From Planctomycetota bacterium (lineage in GTDB: Bacteria; Planctomycetota; Phycisphaerae; WQYP01), in the NCBI GenBank assembly GCA_021828935.1, contig JAJZCU010000052.1, positions 1 to 9,190 on the forward strand: DNA of 9,190 bases. Reading direction: 5' to 3'. Positions 1 to 6,104 of this stretch are shown here, piece by piece (position 1 is the first letter of the stretch; each line of letters starts with the position of its first letter). A program made the translations under genes and the position numbers. The notes under the pieces were generated by a model, which worked only from the letters and a program-made list of their open reading frames with translations, ran no database searches and was not told the origin of the DNA.

Positions 1-492
1 CCAGTAACAGTAACCGGTGTATACATCGCTCCAATCGTATACGTAACCCTGTTTGTTAAAATTGGCTGCCGGAACGGTGGGGCCGAATTCACCGGGTTCG
101 GTGGAAAAGAGCATGTCGACTTGTTTGCCGCTGGGCGTCAGGAAGCCCGGCTGGAACATGGTGTTGATACTGGTGTTTTGCGACGGAGCAATGCCTTTGT
201 AGTACAGCAACTCCAAGGACATTGCCGGTACCGACTGAAAGAGATTGCCGCCATATCCGCCGAACATCCAATAACTACCGTACATGGGCGGGTATTGGTT
301 GCTCGGATCCTGATCGGCGTACAGGGCCATGGCCATGCCGACCTGCTGCATATTTGAAGCACAGTTGACGCGCAGTGCCAGAATTCGAGCCCTGGCCAGG
401 GCCGGCAGTAACAGCGCGATGAGAATGGCGATAATTGCAATTACGACCAATAACTCTATGAGCGTAAAACCCTGCGAACGGCTCGACTTCAT
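1..492 (-). CDS. Type IV pilin-like (prepilin N-terminal methylation domain) protein, 3' end missing
   Basis: The frame is open from the ATG at 492 to the window edge (164 codons seen, no stop), so the C-terminus is missing. Residues 1-8 are a short charged leader ending in Gly8. Next comes FTLIELLVV with Glu13 at +5 of the mature protein, then a hydrophobic helix to about residue 30. This is the classic prepilin peptidase site and pilin N-helix. Residues 42-69 ([20 protein letters not shown], then NQYPP) match the Cys-xx-Asn-xx-Gln-xG segment and Tyr-Pro-Pro that follow the helix in the pseudopilin-like proteins abundant in Planctomycetota. Such proteins are exported, cleaved after Gly and usually form pilus or secretion pseudopilus subunits; the specific role here is unknown. 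The start at 492 was preferred over an in-frame ATG at 498 because AAGG at 501-504 lies 8 nt from the former and only 2 nt from the latter. The downstream H-x9-DG motif cannot be checked. Confidence 0.9.
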   Translation of the reverse strand, partial: MKSSRSQGFTLIELLVVIAIIAILIALLLPALARARILALRVNCASNMQQVGMAMALYADQDPSNQYPPMYGSYWMFGGYGGNLFQSVPAMSLELLYYKGIAPSQNTSINTMFQPGFLTPSGKQVDMLFSTEPGEFGPTVPAANFNKQGYVYDWSDVYTGYCYW

Positions 493-561
493 GATCATAT
501 CCTTTTTTTTGGTGGCTACAGCGCCCGGTAGTGCAGATGCCAGCCAACGATGACACAACAA

Positions 562-590
562 AGCATAGGCTCGCCCATGGATTTTTACAA
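562..590 (-). promoter_or_regulatory. Probable sigma70-type promoter of the prepilin-like gene
   Basis: Read on the minus strand, TTGTAA (590-585) is separated by 17 nt from TATGCT (567-562). Each hexamer matches its consensus at 4 of 6 positions. Transcription would start near 555 and give a leader of about 63 nt before the ATG at 492. Position and spacing fit well, but the match is moderate and is inferred by eye. Confidence 0.5.
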
Positions 591-1190
591 TTTCCTGCGG
601 GCTGCTAAGTCCGGAAAAGAGGCAGAAACCCGCAGTTTATCCATAATTTTCTGGGTTTTATCCCAGTTCCGGGGAAGGCGCATTGCGAACCAACAAAACG
701 CTCTGCACGCATCGCGCGACAAGTTGCCTACCGGCGCCGGTCCAGCATTTCTTGACAGGCAGGGCCTGGCAAACTGGGGAATTTCGGGCGCCTGAAACGC
801 GTCTTCATCTGGTTAAAAGGTGAAAATTGCCGGTTCTGTCGCAGAGTTTCCGGGTTTTATCCATTTGCAGAAGGCCCATCCATGTGGCATACTTAACCGT
901 GTATCGATTGCTCATGTTCTTCCGTGCGTAAACAACAAGTCGATACAATTCTTCCCGCGGATGTCCGGCTTGGCAAATGTACCAGCCGAATGCGGTGGCC
1001 GGAGGAAACATCTGCCTTGAGAGGAGTTCGTTTCATGCGTACACGGGGCCTAGGTTGGCGATAACTCAGCTGACCGTAGCTGTCCGTGATTAGGGAAGCG
1101 ATATGAAAAAATAAACCAAGGTTTCCGACCGCGACTTGCTTGATGTTGAATCCTGTTGATTTGACAGCGGGTCGAGCGGAGGGTCTTTTT
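591..1190. other. Gene-free spacer between divergent prepilin-like and PEP-CTERM genes
   Basis: No ORF here has both a plausible ribosome binding site and protein-like composition. Besides the inverted repeat at 595-635, I see an 11-bp direct repeat GGGTTTTATCC at 653-663 and 852-862. The first copy lies within a small hairpin (CTGGG 651-655, CCCAG 662-666). A second small hairpin (CAGCT 1067-1071, AGCTG 1078-1082) also occurs. A TTGACA at 1161-1166 has no good -10 box at the right distance, so the promoter of the plus-strand gene remains unassigned. Confidence 0.5.
595..635. repeat. Imperfect inverted repeat next to the prepilin promoter
   Basis: CTGCGGG (595-601) pairs with CCCGCAG (629-635). 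Directly inside, CTGC (602-605) pairs with GCAG (622-625), leaving a 3-nt bulge and a 16-nt loop. The structure sits 4 bp upstream of the -35 box of the prepilin-like gene, where an activator or operator site would lie. No T-run follows, so it does not look like a terminator. Its function is unknown. Confidence 0.35.
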
Positions 1191-1203
1191 AAGGATCGAA
1201 GTT

Positions 1204-1971
1204 ATGTACACGTCTATTTTCTCTAAAAAAAGCCTGTTTGTGGCGGGGATCGTTGCCATGGGTTTGGTGGCGGGGCGGGCGGGCATCGCCGCGGCGACGC
1301 CTGTCACCATTCAGAACTACAGTTTTGAGACTCCCACACTGGCCGATGGCTCGGCGGTTGTAGCTCCCCACCCATCAAGCGCCGTAAACGGCCCCTTTAA
1401 TAGCTGGGGCTACGTCGTCCAGACCACCGGCGGCGCGGCTGCCGATTTTGGCATCGAGAATCCGGCTGGAACCGCATATACCGGCGCCACCGGTTCGGGC
1501 ACTCCCTCAGGTGCAAATGGCACCAACGATGCGTTTCTCAATCAGTTCAACACTGGAAACGTGACAAACATTTTTCAGGACGTCGGTGCTCTTCAAGCCA
1601 ATACGGCTTACACCCTGACTGTGGCCATCGGTCAACGGCTTGATCGCGTTAACGGACCGGTCCAAATTGGCCTGATCGGCGCGAGTTCAACCGAAACCAA
1701 CCCGTGGGCGAATGGTACGCTGCTCAGCAGCACGACCGGTGTGTCTTCGGTGCCCGGTAGCTTCCAGGACTTCTCCACCGCTTTCACCACCGGCAGTAGT
1801 GTCTCCGGGGATCTTTACGTTGGCGCCCAGTACACGGGCAACGGCACGGGTCAAGGCAGCGTCGACAACTTCCGTCTCAATGCGACACCGGTACCCGAAC
1901 CGGCTACGCTGGGCCTGCTTGCGTTGGGCACAGTCGCGATGCTGGCCCGCCGCAAACGCGCGATGGCGTGA
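1204..1971 (+). CDS. Exported PEP-CTERM sorting-domain protein, 255 residues
   Basis: Residues 1-31 form a signal peptide: basic Lys8-Lys9, a hydrophobic core at 11-22, and likely cleavage near AIAAA-TP. The mature part begins with IQNYSFETP (36-44), the usual opening of a beta-sandwich domain found in many PEP-CTERM proteins. Residues 125-143 (FQDVGALQANTAYTLTVAIG) and DNFRL (221-225) fit the later strands of the same fold. The C-terminus has VPEPATLGLLAL (230-241), a short helix and the basic tail ARRKRAMA, the signal read by exosortase/XrtA-type enzymes for transfer to the cell surface. No exosortase lies in the window. The start is supported by AAGGA at 1191-1195, 8 nt before the ATG. The middle region is rich in Gly, Thr, Ser and Asn, as in surface or matrix proteins. 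The ligand and exact role are unknown. Confidence 0.9.
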   Translation: MYTSIFSKKSLFVAGIVAMGLVAGRAGIAAATPVTIQNYSFETPTLADGSAVVAPHPSSAVNGPFNSWGYVVQTTGGAAADFGIENPAGTAYTGATGSGTPSGANGTNDAFLNQFNTGNVTNIFQDVGALQANTAYTLTVAIGQRLDRVNGPVQIGLIGASSTETNPWANGTLLSSTTGVSSVPGSFQDFSTAFTTGSSVSGDLYVGAQYTGNGTGQGSVDNFRLNATPVPEPATLGLLALGTVAMLARRKRAMA

Positions 1972-2038
1972 TTCTAATCACGTAATTCCGTGGTAACGCG
2001 GGCATAAATCTTGCGTTTTTGTTTCATGGTTATAATCT

Positions 2039-2073
2039 AAAGCCGGACGGGTGCGCCCGTCCGGCTTTTTTTT
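2039..2073 (+). terminator. Strong intrinsic terminator after the PEP-CTERM gene
   Basis: A perfect 10-bp GC-rich stem, GCCGGACGGG (2042-2051) with CCCGTCCGGC (2056-2065), encloses the tetraloop TGCG. It is followed by eight T residues (2066-2073). It lies about 70 nt after the PEP-CTERM stop codon. Read in the other direction only three Ts follow the stem, so it would be at best a weak terminator for the minus-strand CBS gene. Confidence 0.92.
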
Positions 2074-2311
2074 ACCAGTGCGGCGCCGCACATCGCGAGA
2101 AGCGCCGCCGGCGCCTGGCAGGCGGGGGGAAATCTCGTCGCGGACGTCTCGTGCTCTGATGGCTGAATTATCAACTGGGGTAATGGCGGCACTTAAGCCG
2201 AGCACAATGCGACGGCGACGGACGCGATCATACTGCGCGACGGTATCCCTCCGCGGCATCGCACGGCGGCTGGTGCGCAATTGCGCCGCCGCATATGGTT
2301 TTCCGCTAAAG
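2074..2311. other. Spacer between converging PEP-CTERM and CBS genes, nothing recognised
   Basis: This stretch of 238 bp lies between the plus-strand terminator and the stop of the CBS gene. Frames crossing it have no ribosome binding site and are rich in Arg, Ala and Pro, as expected for chance translation of GC-rich DNA. A 12-bp palindrome, GCGCAATTGCGC (2276-2287), lies 25 bp past the CBS stop but has no T-run. Confidence 0.4.
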
Positions 2312-2749
2312 TTAAACGCGGCCATATAGATATTCATTGAGGTAATGAATCGTGACGCTTTGCTCCGTGGCGTAATGGGCGTTGAGGTCGCCGATGGAAA
2401 TAAGACCGGTGACATGGCCGTCGCTGTCGCAGACGGGCAGGTGGCGCACGCGGCGCTGGCGCATGATTTCGCTGGCTTCCTCCACGGGCGTATCAAGTTG
2501 GCAACAAACCACCTCGGTGGTCATGATCTCATCGACATGCACGTCGCCGGGGCTTTTTTGTTCCGCCACCACGCGTTGCAAAATGTCGCGCTCGGTGAGG
2601 ATGCCGATGATGCGATCCTGCTTGGTTACCAGAAGGGCGCCGACTTTCTGGCGATTCATTTCCCAGGTGGCGTCAAGCACGGTGGCGGAGGGGGAAATGC
2701 AGTGGACGCGCGCCGGTTTCCCGGACAGCACATTGCGAACCGTGGACAT
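2312..2749 (-). CDS. Two-CBS-domain protein, 145 residues
   Basis: The protein is made almost entirely of two CBS motifs. The first covers about residues 7-60 and ends in GILTERDIL (49-57). The second covers about residues 74-125 and ends in GLISIGDLN (115-123). The G-(I/L)-(T/S)-xx-D endings are the expected adenosyl-nucleotide ribose-binding positions. The C-terminal tail, IHYLNEYLYGRV, closely resembles tails of stand-alone CBS proteins in many bacteria. Members of this group usually sense AMP, ATP or related ligands and regulate partners by dimer contact; the partner here cannot be told. The start is clear: AAGGAG (2757-2762, read on the minus strand) lies 7 nt before the ATG. The gene has its own promoter (2909-2936) and is separated from fmt by about 820 bp, so it is probably transcribed alone. 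No obvious terminator is seen after its stop. Confidence 0.93.
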   Translation of the reverse strand: MSTVRNVLSGKPARVHCISPSATVLDATWEMNRQKVGALLVTKQDRIIGILTERDILQRVVAEQKSPGDVHVDEIMTTEVVCCQLDTPVEEASEIMRQRRVRHLPVCDSDGHVTGLISIGDLNAHYATEQSVTIHYLNEYLYGRV

Positions 2750-2908
2750 GGCCGATCTCCTTTTTTGTTAAACGCCGCGGAGAGGTTCAGCCGCCGCGCC
2801 AGCGCGCTGGAAATTCCGTGGGTCAAACCTGTGCCGGCGGCGCAGACTCAAAATGCAGGACTGGCGCGCAGCGGGCTGCACCGGCCACCAAAAGAACTGA
2901 TAGGCTTA

Positions 2909-2936
2909 ATTATATTAAACGGCTCCAACACTGCAA
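2909..2936 (-). promoter_or_regulatory. Probable sigma70-type promoter of the CBS gene
   Basis: On the minus strand TTGCAG (2936-2931) is followed after 16 nt by a perfect TATAAT (2914-2909). Transcription would begin near 2902, leaving a leader of about 150 nt. Within that leader is a perfect 12-bp palindrome, CCAGCGCGCTGG (2799-2810), that could form a small hairpin. Confidence 0.6.
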
Positions 2937-2953
2937 GAAAAAAAACGGCCCCC

Positions 2954-2971
2954 GGCTGGGCTGATGAAAAC
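2954..2971 (+). repeat. Left arm of an 18-bp perfect inverted repeat
   Basis: GGCTGGGCTGATGAAAAC at 2954-2971 is the exact reverse complement of 3463-3480. Similarity extends outward through C-rich tracts on the GGCT side of both copies. The arms are 491 bp apart and enclose the other repeats of this spacer. Confidence 0.75.
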
Positions 2972-3179
2972 GCCAGTCCGTACTTCGTCCAAATTTTGTT
3001 GCGCCGCGGCATCCTCATCCGTTCGGGGCTTTCCGAATGCGCGGGCCGGAAACCCCCGTTGAAACGCTTGTCGTTACCCAGATTTTGCAAGGCGATATCT
3101 CCCAGGAAGCAACATCAGTTTATGTCAGCGACGCCAATAAGTCGGAGCCGCATTCCATTTTGGCCGTGGCGACCAGACG

Positions 3180-3209
3180 AACCGCGGATGGCGCGGATGA
3201 ACGCGGATA
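3180..3209 (+). repeat. 30-bp dispersed repeat, copy 1
   Basis: This copy is identical over 30 bp to 8535-8564. Internally it is a short tandem array: CGCGGATG occurs with spacing near 10 bp (CGCGGATGG, CGCGGATGAA, CGCGGATA). A 13-bp core, GATGGCGCGGATG (3187-3199), returns inverted at 3285-3297. Confidence 0.85.
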
Positions 3210-3284
3210 CGACGAGGCGGGAATTAATTTTAGGCCCGTTGCCCATAGTTCCGCTGGCCAAGGCTGGGCCGTCGGCTGGTCCTC

Positions 3285-3297
3285 CATCCGCGCCATC
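3285..3297 (-). repeat. Partial inverted copy of the 30-bp repeat core
   Basis: CATCCGCGCCATC is the exact reverse complement of 3187-3199. The two arms enclose 85 bp and could fold into a long hairpin or mark a second, degenerate copy in the opposite orientation. The adjoining sequence to 3314 continues with a similar GC-rich pattern. Confidence 0.6.
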
Positions 3298-3339
3298 GGC
3301 GTAATCAGCGGTTGATAAAATTGGAGCCGCGCCGCAAGC

Positions 3340-3395
3340 GTTGGGACGGGGGGGTAAATTCTTTCGGCCCCGTTCGGGGCGGCCTCTGCCGCAGC
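3340..3395 (-). repeat. 56-bp palindrome-centred dispersed element, copy 1
   Basis: Read on the minus strand, this element aligns without gaps to 8611-8666 at about three quarters identity by eye. The best conserved part is the core CCCCGAACGGGG, which can form a short stem, with a following GAAA and a C-run. It lies in the orientation opposite to copy 2. Confidence 0.65.
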
Positions 3396-3462
3396 CAAGA
3401 TGCATGTTGGCGCAACACATCGCTGCCGGCGGAACACATGAAAAGGCGGGGCAAAATGCGGG

Positions 3463-3480
3463 GTTTTCATCAGCCCAGCC
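3463..3480 (-). repeat. Right arm of the 18-bp perfect inverted repeat
   Basis: This is the reverse complement of 2954-2971. It is followed by a tract of alternating CCC and GG (3480-3500). Inverted arms of this length around 0.5 kb could mark a non-autonomous mobile element, but no target duplication is visible at the outer edges. Confidence 0.7.
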
Positions 3481-3573
3481 CCCGGCCCCCGGACCCGGAC
3501 CCCGCCGGCTCGGGACTGCGTTTGTTCCATTGGACGCCGCCAATACCGTGGTCCGGCTCTTGTGACCCATGCA

Positions 3574-4530
3574 TTAGCGGGGGGGCTGCACGGCCACAAC
3601 ACGCCAGCCGGCTTTCCAGCCGTAACCATTGATGAACGCGGGCATGGGCATGGCCTTCTTTCCGGCCGGTTGCACCTCAAGTAGTTCCAAGGCGCCGCTG
3701 CCGCAGGCAACCAGCCCGCCGACCAGCACCGTTCCGGGGCGCCCATTTGTTGCCTGGCCGATTTGTGCCCGGCAGTTTAACAGACTTACCTGCGCACGCA
3801 TGGCGCCCGCATCGTCCATCAAATGCACGGCACATGCCGGCCATGGCGACAAGCCGCGGATGCGGGCGGAGACCAGTTCCGCGGGCTGGCCAAAATCGAT
3901 CCAGGCATCCTCGCGCGAAAGCTTGCGTGCGCCGGATTTTTGCGCAGTGTCCTGCGGCAAGGGGAACGCGGTTCCGTCCGCCAAGGCTTCGATCACCCGC
4001 ACCAACACCGGCGCCCCCAGTTTCGCCAAGGCGTCGTGCAAGATGCCGGCGGTATGGTCCGGCGCAATGGGCATGTGGGCCTGGGCGAAAATTTCGCCGC
4101 CATCCATGACGTTCGTCACGCGGATCACCGATACGCCGGCATCTTTTTCATCGTTGATAATCGCCCAGTTGATGGGGGCGGCGCCGCGATATTTTGGCAA
4201 CAGCGACGCATGCAGATTAATTCCGCCCAGCGGAGCGGCGGCCAGCAAATCATCGGATAATTTTTGTCCGAACGCGATGACCACGAGGCACCGGGCCCCG
4301 GCGGCGCGGACGGCGGAGATCATTTCCGGGCTGTTCGCGTTTTCGGTGGCAAGCAACGGCAGGCCCGTTTCGGCGGCAAACTGTGAAACGGGCGTGGGGG
4401 TGAGCTTTTTGCCGCGGCCGGCGGGGCGGTCAGGCTGGCTGATAATCAATGCGATTTCATGCCCGGCGGCCAACAACGCCCGTAGCGCAGGAAGGCCAAA
4501 TGCGCCTGAACCCAAGTAGACGATTTTCAT
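3574..4530 (-). CDS. fmt: Methionyl-tRNA formyltransferase, 318 residues
   Basis: The enzyme transfers a formyl group from 10-formyltetrahydrofolate to Met-tRNA(fMet) for translation initiation in the cytoplasm. The N-terminal Rossmann-like catalytic domain starts MKIVYLGSGAFGLPAL. It carries INLHASLLPKYRGAAPI (104-120) with the catalytic pair Asn105 and His107, and the third catalytic residue is Asp143 in VMDGGEIF. These align with Asn106, His108 and Asp144 of E. coli. The C-terminal OB-like tRNA-binding domain begins around residue 204 with KLSREDAWIDF and includes RIRGLSPWPACAV (223-235). Length is normal for the family. The frame is open upstream to 5085, but that extension lies out of frame over the YkgJ gene, so I start at the ATG at 4530 where homology begins. 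No strong ribosome binding site is seen there. The gap to the upstream YkgJ gene is 64 bp. No deformylase gene is adjacent. Confidence 0.97.
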   Translation of the reverse strand: MKIVYLGSGAFGLPALRALLAAGHEIALIISQPDRPAGRGKKLTPTPVSQFAAETGLPLLATENANSPEMISAVRAAGARCLVVIAFGQKLSDDLLAAAPLGGINLHASLLPKYRGAAPINWAIINDEKDAGVSVIRVTNVMDGGEIFAQAHMPIAPDHTAGILHDALAKLGAPVLVRVIEALADGTAFPLPQDTAQKSGARKLSREDAWIDFGQPAELVSARIRGLSPWPACAVHLMDDAGAMRAQVSLLNCRAQIGQATNGRPGTVLVGGLVACGSGALELLEVQPAGKKAMPMPAFINGYGWKAGWRVVAVQPPR

Positions 4531-4594
4531 ACGCGATGATGCTAACCACGCTGCCGGGTCAACGCTACCATGCGGCGCTGCCAGCACTGCAAAC

Positions 4595-5158
4595 TCAACC
4601 CCGGCCCCGGAAAACACCCTGTTCCAGCAATTGCGCCAAGGCATTTCGCCATTCCGTGTAAGCGTAGGGCAGTCCCAAGCGTTCGTGAAGGGCCCGCAGC
4701 TCGCCGTGGTAGCGTTCGTACACTTCCCCCTGCCACGATTGGGCATTGGCATCGCAGAAGTAAATGCGGCAGCCCAGGGGCCGGGCCGTCCGGGCGGTGC
4801 AGAGACCTTCCACTTGGAACGGGCAGCCGGCAGCGACGGAGCCGTTGGGCTGGAAGAGGGGAAGCGGGAGCGATTTCGCAGGCGGCCGGCCGGGTTCTTT
4901 GGAATGGCCCTGGGCGGGCGGTGCGCCGATTGCTTCCGCAAAGAACGCCAGTTCCGCCGCGGTGACGTAAAGGCGGTGGCCGTATTCTTCAAAATGGCAG
5001 CAGCGTCCGCTGGAATTGCAAACCGGCTTGCGCGCCGCGATGTCCGCATCGGCACGGGCGAGTATTTCGCCCACGGCTGCGGCAACCGCGGAGCGGCCGG
5101 CGGCGTGTCGGGCGCCCGGCTGATGGGCAGCAGGGTCTTCTGATGCGGAGGTCTTCAT
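4595..5158 (-). CDS. YkgJ-family cysteine cluster protein (putative Zn/Fe-binding), 187 residues
   Basis: The cysteine pattern defines the family: Cys47, Cys53-Cys54 (CNSSGRCC), Cys112, Cys120, and RPLGCRIYFCD with Cys130 and Cys135. The RPxxCRxYxC signature and the early CC pair are typical of the YkgJ/CxxCxxCC family (PF03692), which is predicted to bind zinc or iron. Between them lies LYVTAAELAFF (63-73), matching the usual (L/V)T-x-E-(L/V) segment. A Pro- and Gly-rich insert (residues about 79-110) separates the two cysteine groups. The C-terminal region (136-187) is probably helical. The biochemical function of the family is not established. The start is the ATG at 5158, which gives an ordinary length; its ribosome binding site is weak (AGAG). 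It lies 42 bp after the second membrane protein gene and 64 bp before fmt, so it is likely co-transcribed with both. Confidence 0.88.
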   Translation of the reverse strand: MKTSASEDPAAHQPGARHAAGRSAVAAAVGEILARADADIAARKPVCNSSGRCCHFEEYGHRLYVTAAELAFFAEAIGAPPAQGHSKEPGRPPAKSLPLPLFQPNGSVAAGCPFQVEGLCTARTARPLGCRIYFCDANAQSWQGEVYERYHGELRALHERLGLPYAYTEWRNALAQLLEQGVFRGRG

Positions 5159-5200
5159 TTACGTTCTATCTCTGTACATTGCCAAGATCACGCGCTGAGT

Positions 5201-5524
5201 TTATGGGGTCTTCTCGCGTTCTACGCCACGCAAGGGTAATTCTGTTGCCTCCGTTCTGGATCCCTGCCGCAAAGGCCCGAGTTCGCGTGCGATAAAGATG
5301 AGCGAAAAAATGCCCAACCCCAGGAAGCAAAAGGCTGTGAAGTCAGCCATTATTTTGGGTGAAACCGCCAGACCAAGAATTCCCGCTAACAACGAAACCA
5401 ATGCGCCAAAAACCGCGTACCCCAGCAAGACAAGGCGCGCCCCGCCGTACGTGTAAAGCACTATTGTGACAATCAAGGGCAGCACCACGAGCGGCGCCAC
5501 AAGAATCAGTATTCTCAAGGGCAA
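5201..5524 (-). CDS. Small three-helix membrane protein, paralogue of the preceding gene, 107 residues
   Basis: I do not recognise a named family. Three hydrophobic segments are visible at about residues 4-24, 33-52 and 63-82, followed by a charged tail (84-107) rich in Arg and Glu. It has almost no N-terminal extension. Residues 24-54 (TYGGARLVLLGYAVFGALV onward) align with the YSRGGLRMLLAGYAAVASLI region of the protein encoded at 5598-6068. The helix order and the final (L/V)GP before the tail also match, so the two are tandem paralogues. The start is a TTG at 5524, supported by GAGGA (5529-5533 on the minus strand) 4 nt away; a second TTG two codons downstream would give a 10-nt spacing. 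The position between dxs and the YkgJ gene suggests membership of the same transcript. The function is unknown. Confidence 0.75.
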   Translation of the reverse strand: MPLRILILVAPLVVLPLIVTIVLYTYGGARLVLLGYAVFGALVSLLAGILGLAVSPKIMADFTAFCFLGLGIFSLIFIARELGPLRQGSRTEATELPLRGVEREKTP

Positions 5525-5597
5525 GATGTCCTCACAGTCGCAACGGCTCGAACCGCGGGGGAGTAGCCGATTCCCGCAGTCTGGCTGCCAAGTTCTT

Positions 5598-6068
5598 TCA
5601 CCGTTTGGGCGGCTGGGCTTCCGTGACGAGTTGGCCTGGCCCCTCGCGCGGCCCTACCATCCACGCGGCGCCCAGCAGTCCAAAAACTCCAACGGCCATG
5701 AGCCCAACAATTAAAAATATGCCGCCCACATAGCCGCCATTGCCAGTCAGGAGGATTATGGCCGCAATCACCGAGATTAACGACGCAACAGCGGCGTATC
5801 CCGCCAGCAGCATTCGCAGCCCTCCCCGCGAGTACATCACTCCGGAGGCGACCACAAAGGCAACGAAAAGAACTAAAAGAATAACATCTTTTCGTGAATG
5901 GTCAGGGGCGGCCGCAGCGGCGGCGGCCGCATGAGTGCCGCGGATCATGAGGGTCTTGCCCGCAGGAGCACCCCAAACGATTCCGCCGTTGACTCTTTTA
6001 ACGCCGCGGACCACGACTTGGCCGATTGGTAACAATATAAAGCCAGCGCTTTTATTCACCATTTCCAT
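5598..6068 (-). CDS. Small three-helix membrane protein with polyalanine linker, 156 residues
   Basis: I do not recognise a named family. The N-terminal 45 residues contain FILLPIGQVVVRGVKRVNGG and GKTLMIRG, which look like a small beta-type segment. A run of eight alanines (47-54) links it to the membrane part. Helices are predicted at about 62-80, 87-110 and 113-138, with a short polar tail. The membrane part is similar to the next gene's product; the shared centre is Y-x-x-GG-x-R-x-x-L-x-GYA. I chose the ATG at 6068 because GGGGAAG lies 6 nt upstream on the minus strand; a TTG at 6083 would overlap that site, and an ATG at 6062 is also possible. It starts 36 bp after the dxs stop and ends 73 bp before its paralogue, consistent with an operon. 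GCGGCCGC occurs twice within the alanine run. Confidence 0.75.
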   Translation of the reverse strand: MEMVNKSAGFILLPIGQVVVRGVKRVNGGIVWGAPAGKTLMIRGTHAAAAAAAAPDHSRKDVILLVLFVAFVVASGVMYSRGGLRMLLAGYAAVASLISVIAAIILLTGNGGYVGGIFLIVGLMAVGVFGLLGAAWMVGPREGPGQLVTEAQPPKR

Positions 6069-6104
6069 TTGATGCTTCCCCAAGTGCGCTGCGCCAAGAT
6101 CACC

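Larger units (their letters stand above)
2937..3573. other. Gene-free, repeat-rich spacer between fmt and the CBS promoter
   Basis: Together with the CBS leader this is about 800 bp without a convincing gene. Open frames cross it on both strands, but they lack ribosome binding sites and change character at the repeats, so I read them as chance ORFs. It holds an 18-bp inverted pair (2954-2971 and 3463-3480), a 30-bp repeat (3180-3209), a partial inverted copy of that repeat (3285-3297) and a 56-bp palindromic element (3340-3395). The 30-bp and 56-bp units recur in the spacer right of dxs. No clear terminator follows fmt. Confidence 0.55.

Noticed and set aside
805..1011. A 68-codon minus-strand ORF in the left spacer
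   Set aside because: The only purine-rich site is 3 nt from the start, there is no promoter, and no domain is recognisable; most likely chance.
1978..2496. A 172-codon minus-strand ORF overlapping the CBS gene and the terminator
   Set aside because: It is out of frame with the CBS gene, reads through the terminator hairpin and has the composition of chance GC-rich translation.
2345..3304. A 319-codon plus-strand ORF opposite the CBS gene
   Set aside because: It is the antisense frame of a well supported CBS gene, then runs through repeats; it has no ribosome binding site or recognisable domain.
3115..3746. Two overlapping minus-strand ORFs past the fmt stop
   Set aside because: Both read straight through the 30-bp and 56-bp repeats and have no ribosome binding site; apparent protein-like runs are repeat translation.
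3574..5085. A 503-codon reading of fmt with a long N-terminal extension
   Set aside because: The extra part before 4530 is out of frame over the YkgJ gene, is rich in Pro, Arg and Ser, and has no similarity to the family. Fmt homology begins exactly at the ATG at 4530.
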